A stretch of DNA of 64,000 nucleotides from Eriocheir sinensis. Taxonomy: Eukaryota > Arthropoda > Malacostraca > Decapoda > Varunidae. The DNA lies in contig NC_066522.1 in the NCBI RefSeq assembly GCF_024679095.1, positions 6,771,349 to 6,835,348 on the forward strand. Direction: 5' to 3'. Made by a program: the position numbers and the translations under genes. The notes under the pieces are model-generated. The model had not been told where the DNA came from. It ran no database searches and was given only the letters and a program-made list of their open reading frames with translations. Of this stretch, positions 23,295-64,000 are shown piece by piece. The first letter of the stretch is position 1, and the number at the start of each line of letters is the position of its first letter.

Positions 23295-25194
23295 GGGGCA
23301 GGTGTCAGGCCGTGGAGGGGAATAATGGAGGAAAAATGGAGGAAAAAAGGCGCCGCGTTGTCTTGAGTTCGAACCTCCACGAGCGTCTTGTGGTCCCTCT
23401 GGCCGCCTGTTATTACACCTTTATTTTACCATTTTTTTCCACCTCATCCTCATTATAATTATTAAATCCATGCTTCTGAGGGCTTGTTATCTCTGAATGT
23501 TGGGTTTGGATTTGTGTTTGAGTTTATTTGTATTTCGGTAATGGAACCAACGGAAAATATCAACAAATCAGTTTTGGCGGGAAGCCTCCTGTTGTTTATT
23601 ATAATATATACATATCTGTTAAAATGCTGGCCTTGATTTTTCCCTGTTATGTCTTATTGTTTGTCTGTTCGTTTTTTGTTTGGTTTGTTTGTTGCTGGTT
23701 TTATCTGATTTTCCTGTTGTTTCCGTGTTTCTGTTTTCCTGTTCCTGTTGTTTTCCTGTTACTGTTTGTTCGTTTTTTGTTTGCTTGGTTGATTGGTTGC
23801 TGTTGTCATTTTTTCTGGTTTTCCTGGTTTTCTGTGTGTTTCTGTTTTCCTATTCCTGTTTCTGTTGTTGTTTTCCCGTTGCCTGCCTGTCTGTTCTTAT
23901 CATATCTGTCAAAATGAATGGCGTTGGTTCTGCTGTAATTTTTGTTGGGTTTTCCGTTCATTGTTTGGTTTATTTTTTATCGCTGTTGTTTTCCTGTTTC
24001 TAGTCATTGTCACTGTTCGCCTATAGTGTTGTTTGGGGTATGATTTATGTGCTTTTCGTAATATCTTTGTAGTACTATAGGACATAGTATAGGTTTATTC
24101 CATGCTGTTTTGCTTCGTGATGTCTGCATAATGATTCTTTAATGTTGCTTATTTTGTTTATCCCCATGTTCTGTTTTCTTAATTAAGTTTCTGTTTCTGT
24201 TTGTTTTGTTTCTGTTTATGAATATGTTGTTTCTGTTTTTTTCCTCTCTTTTTGTTTTGTTATTTTTTTGTGTGTGTTTCTGTTTTTGCTTTCTGTTTCT
24301 GTTTGTGTTTTCTGTTTCTGTTTAAATTTGTTAAGGTTGTTTCTGTTCCTGTTTTTGTTCTGATTCTGTTTTCTGTTGGTTTTTGTTTACTATTTCTTTT
24401 TTGTACCTAATGTTTTCTGTTTTGATAAGGTTGTTTTTATTCCTGTTATTGGTAATAGCTATGTGTCCCGTGATTTCTATTGAATGGATGCACAACTCGA
24501 TCTGGAATTCACGTTATTTATATTTTTTTAAGTACAGACGTTTGGTACTGGCGTGTGACTGAAAGCTCTTTGTGTCGCTGTGAACTGAAAATTGGGTCTT
24601 ATGATACAAACACAGACATCAACATAATAATTTGAGTTGTCTTTTGGTTTCTGGTTCACAATATCAGAAAATTATTGGTTGTTTGCGCTTCCCTCAGTGA
24701 TTGTTTACCTGAAATTACCTCAGTGATCGTACAGAAGCGATAGAGGGAGGTGTACATGCGTTTTCCTCTGATTTGTGCTTCTCCCTTTGTCATAGATTTC
24801 TGAAGGTATTGACACTAGGGCTACAGTCTACACTTTGAGGTGAGCTGTTACACTTATTGATATTTAAAGATGTTTGTATATTGATGCTTAAGATTGCATT
24901 TTCTGGTAAGCACTTCCTATTGTTGATATATCTCATCTGTAATCTTGTCTATCTCATTTCAACTCTCGTATTACCTAATCTCTCATCTTATCTCTCACAT
25001 TTTCATCTCTCGTACTATGTAATTTATCATCTTATCCCCCATTTCTCACTTTTATCTCTCACTCTTATCTCTCTCATTCCTACTCTCGTATTATGTAATT
25101 TATCATCTTATCTACCTCATCTCTCTCTTTATTTTTCTTCGCCATCTCCTCTCTCTCACCTAATATCTCCTTGGCATCTCTCTCATCTCGTTTC

Positions 25195-25680
25195 TTTCTT
25201 ATCTCTCATTTCATTTTCACCATCTCTCTCATTTCATTTTCACCATCTCTCTCATTTCATTTTCACCATCTCTCTCATTTCATTTTCACCATCTTTCTCA
25301 TTTCATTTTCACCATCTTTCTCATTTCATTTTCACCATCTTTCTCATTTCATTTTCACCATCTTTCTCATTTCATTTTCACCATCTTTCTCATTTCATTT
25401 TCACCATCTCTCTCATTTCATTTTCACCATCTCTCTCATTTCATTTTCACCATCTCTCTCATTTCATTTTCACCATCTCTCATTTCATTTTCACCATCTT
25501 TCTCATTTCATTTTCACCATCTTTCTCATTTCATTTTCACCATCTTTCTCATTTCATTTTCACCATCTCTCATCTCATCTCTCATCTTATTTTCACCATC
25601 TCTCATCTTATCTCTCATCTCATTTTCACCATTTCTCATCTCTCATCTCATTTTCACCATCTCTCTCATCTCTTTTTTTC
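25195..25680. repeat. 23-bp minisatellite
   Basis: About 20 units of TTTCATTTTCACCATCTYTC plus three bases. Because 23 is not a multiple of three, every frame cycles through the same peptide text, giving long but meaningless open frames in two frames. Confidence 0.95.
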
Positions 25681-27226
25681 ATCTCCAAACTGTCATGTCG
25701 ATTAATACTCGTAAAGGTATCGGCACAAGGGTTACATATAATACTTTTAACTAGGCTATTTCACTTCGTTGACATAATGGCTATAAAGTAATGTGTCTGA
25801 TTTGTCTTTTCTTTTTTTACCCATTTCTTAAGGCGTTATTATTTGGTTTTGTTGATTTTTATTATATCACTTGTAATATGTCGACTTTAACTGTGTGAAA
25901 ATCCAACACTTCTAACTATCTAGCTTCATCCCCAAAACGGAATTAAAGAGTAGAGGTAGCCTAATAAGTGTTAATAAATAGTAATTCGACGTTAAGAAAA
26001 TCTGGAGAGTAGGCTACACACTTTGTTAGGCTATTTCTCCTTGACCTGAAAATGATTACAGACTACTACATACACTCTCTGGTAGGCTATTTCACGTATT
26101 TATGGTCAATATTCCCTCATATCAGCTATTTCCAAAGGCCGAAAAGGAGTTGTAATGAGTTTTTTTTAGCGTTCTTAGTGCAGAAGAATGATTTAATTGC
26201 CACGAGGGTCATAAAACTACTCCCTGGAAATGCACAAAACCTCCACGAGAGCCTTGTCCAATGGATGTAGGCTACTTGGACTCGGAAATGTCTAGGAATA
26301 TGACCCTAATGACCTTTGCATCTCACTTTCCTCTCTTGTGGGTCCTGAATCTGCATGGCCTTCTGGAACTTAATGAAAAGGTTGTGTCCTCGTGATCATG
26401 TTGAGCGTAGGACATTTTCCACATTTTTCCTCCTGAGTGATTTCCCCGCCGGACATTTCCCTTCATTACAAATTCCCCACAGGATATATTCCCCCTTGGA
26501 TTGATTTATTACCCCTTGGATAAATATAATATAAAAAAAAGAGTGTTAACCACTAAAGTTAGTTGGATGTCATTGTGGAGTATTACCAGACCTATGACGC
26601 GCCAGAGGTTACATACTTTTCAACCCGAATCTTCTAACACAGCAAGTCTATGAGACCGTGGCCTTGATGATGATGAGTCAGTGAAATATCCATTGTAAGT
26701 TTATCATGATACCCAGAGCCCTGTGAAAGAGATTATATCCAATAATATTTGCCACATATATTTTGAAAGTTAGTATGTGAAAGTGCCACGCAGAGAGACG
26801 ATGGGACGGAGGCATATTTTCTTTGTGAGTTTTTGGTAACCCCACATATGTATGGCAATTTTGGTTATATGTGAACGAAACTATTTACATCACTATTAGG
26901 CACATTACATAGCAATTCTCTCACCTTCCTATTATATTTAAAGGTTGATCTCTTTAGGGGTGATGACCTAAGATTTTCATTATGTTGTGGTGTCATTTAA
27001 AATGCTGTTTATTTTGTTTACATCGTCACTCTTGTTGAAAATTCATCTTGCGCTTCTTTATCATTGTTGGTGGTGACAATATTTTTGTTTTTGTTTTTTT
27101 TTCTCAAATTTTCAAAGGCGACACAAAATCTTCTGGGAATAGAGTCCGGAGAATTGAGGTGATTATTAAGACTCTTCATAAATAATTCCCTGACACAGAA
27201 ATACCAACAAATTGTTCACAGTGGTA

Positions 27227-27432
<206 letters not shown>

Positions 27433-27466
27433 TCAAAGCTATCATCATTATTATTATTACTTTCAG

Positions 27467-62662
<35,196 letters not shown>

Positions 62663-63270
62663 AGAGGAGGAGATGGGAGATGAAGGAGTAGATGAAGAAG
62701 AGGAACAGGAAGACCATAGACACGAAAATGAGGTGAGGAGAGGAGGAAGAGATGAAGCGAAATTAGAGGAGGAGCTTGAGCATTTAGATGGAGGTGAAAG
62801 AAGTCTAGAAGGATGAGAATGACGAAGAGATGAAGATGAGGAACAGGAAGACCATAGACACGAAAATGAAGGTCAAAGAAGAGGCAGATGAGGAAGAAGA
62901 GATCAGGATGAGGAACAGGAAGAGTATAGACATTAAAACGGAGGAGGAGGAAGAGGTGAAGGTAGAGATGGAGATTAAGAAGAGGAAGAGGAGTAGTGAC
63001 ATTCAGATGAAGGTGGAGGAAGATATGAAGAATGGAAAGAGGAAGAGAAGAAGAAGTGTAGGAGGAAGAGATGAAGAATAGGTATAGGAAGAGCATTGGA
63101 GAGAGGAAGAAATGAAGAAGTGTAGGAGGAAGAGATGAAGAATAGGGAGAGGAAGAGCATTGGAAAGAGGAAGAGATGAAGAAGTGGAGGAAGAAGAGAA
63201 GAAGAAGATGGAGAGGAAGAGCATTAGACATTTAAGTGGAGGCGAAGGAGGAGGAGGAGAAAAGGAGAAT
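62663..63270. repeat. purine-rich repeats after the MSH5 stop
   Basis: GAGGAAGAGATGAAGA-type degenerate repeats, including a duplicated segment AGAGGAACAGGAAGACCATA at 62698 and 62838. It could be 3' UTR or the start of an intron if the donor at 62655 is used. No convincing further exon was seen. Confidence 0.6.
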
Positions 63271-63721
63271 ATTTTTTACTTTATTTTCTATCACGAGACG
63301 AAACGTAAACAGTGGGGAAAACAATTATCTTTATTTCTCATCCTTAAAGTATTTTTATTTTTGTCAGGTATGAAAGACCTGGTCATATGTTAATGTTCAT
63401 TCTTCGTCTTTGGAATGAGATCAAAAGGAAAGTACTCACAAAATTATAATTTATTGAAACTTAAAATTACCTTGTGTTACATTTTTTTCTTTTTATTTAC
63501 TGTTCTCCTTTTATTTTTTCTTCAGAATTTCATTGTTTTCTTGCTTCAGTTATTTTCACTATGTATCCGTTTTTCCTAAGGCATTGAAAAAAATACGAGG
63601 ACAGAAATTTTTGTTAAGGCTGAAAAGAAAAATAACGAAAAACGTCACGCATGGAGAAAAATTATAACTGGATTGTGAATGATTTGTGGTGTGTATTTTT
63701 GTAGTAAAGTTGTCTTACTGG

Positions 63722-63765
<44 letters not shown>

Positions 63766-63798
63766 GTAATACTGAGGGGAATAGATTATATATATATA

Positions 63799-63874
<76 letters not shown>

Positions 63875-64000
63875 CAGGGGCAAATAGAGATTGTCATATG
63901 TTTGTTGATTTGCGTGTGTATTTATTTGGTTGTTTATTCATTATGTTGATTGTTATGTTTGTTAATTTCGTGATTTATTTGGTTGTTAATTCGCTTGTTT
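63271..64000. other. AT-rich 3' flank with microsatellites
   Basis: (AC)n at 63724-63762 and (AT)n at 63788-63872. No gene recognised. No AATAAA signal was found that clearly belongs to MSH5. Confidence 0.6.

Noticed and set aside
23528..24026. Hydrophobic open frames that resemble membrane proteins
   Set aside because: T-rich sequence gives Phe/Leu/Val codons by composition in three frames; no splice or homology support.
25171..25791. Two overlapping open frames over 25 kb
   Set aside because: The 23-bp minisatellite yields the same peptide text in all frames; no start context or homology.

Overview
This window is nuclear DNA from an animal, most likely a decapod crustacean and perhaps a crab. 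The evidence is spliced genes with GT-AG introns and a very high load of long dinucleotide and trinucleotide microsatellites. There are also tRNA-derived SINEs, several non-LTR (CR1/jockey/RTE-like) retrotransposon fragments and many MITEs. The decapod assignment is an inference from repeat content; no mitochondrial or rRNA marker is present.

Two protein-coding genes are present, head to head. On the minus strand, a BAZ1B/WSTF-like chromatin gene starts at 23294 and runs leftward through 13 recognisable coding exons to 1390. It leaves the window there, so about 1080 codons are seen; the PHD finger and bromodomain expected at the C-terminus would lie beyond position 1. On the plus strand, a meiotic MutS homologue of the MSH5 family starts at 27494 and runs through 21 coding exons to a stop at 62662 (about 2253 codons as modelled). 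All exon phases were checked by hand and join without frame breaks in both genes.

Layout: 1-23.3 kb is BAZ1B with AT-rich introns holding MITEs, tRNA-SINEs, a Tigger fragment and a remarkable nest of transposons in the intron at 5317-8486. 23.3-27.47 kb is the T-rich intergenic space with a 23-bp minisatellite. 27.47-62.7 kb is MSH5, whose introns are dominated by simple repeats, minisatellites, LINE tails and a HARBI1-type transposase pseudogene. 62.7-64 kb is purine-rich, then AT-rich 3' flank.

The most unusual biology is in MSH5. The conserved core (connector, lever, clamp and ATPase regions, with Walker A, signature, Walker B and the TH motif) carries an N-terminal Pro/Ser-rich extension of about 280 residues and a 192-residue Arg/Glu/Ser insertion inside the ATPase domain. 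It also carries a low-complexity C-terminal tail of about 916 residues that ends in a charged region with three spaced KKRMLLNP-type repeats. Many MSH5 introns have G-rich repeats just after the donor and complementary C-rich repeats before the acceptor, so the two intron ends could pair. BAZ1B encodes a chromatin-remodelling subunit and MSH5 a meiotic crossover factor. Nothing in the sequence shows that the two work together; they are simply neighbours.
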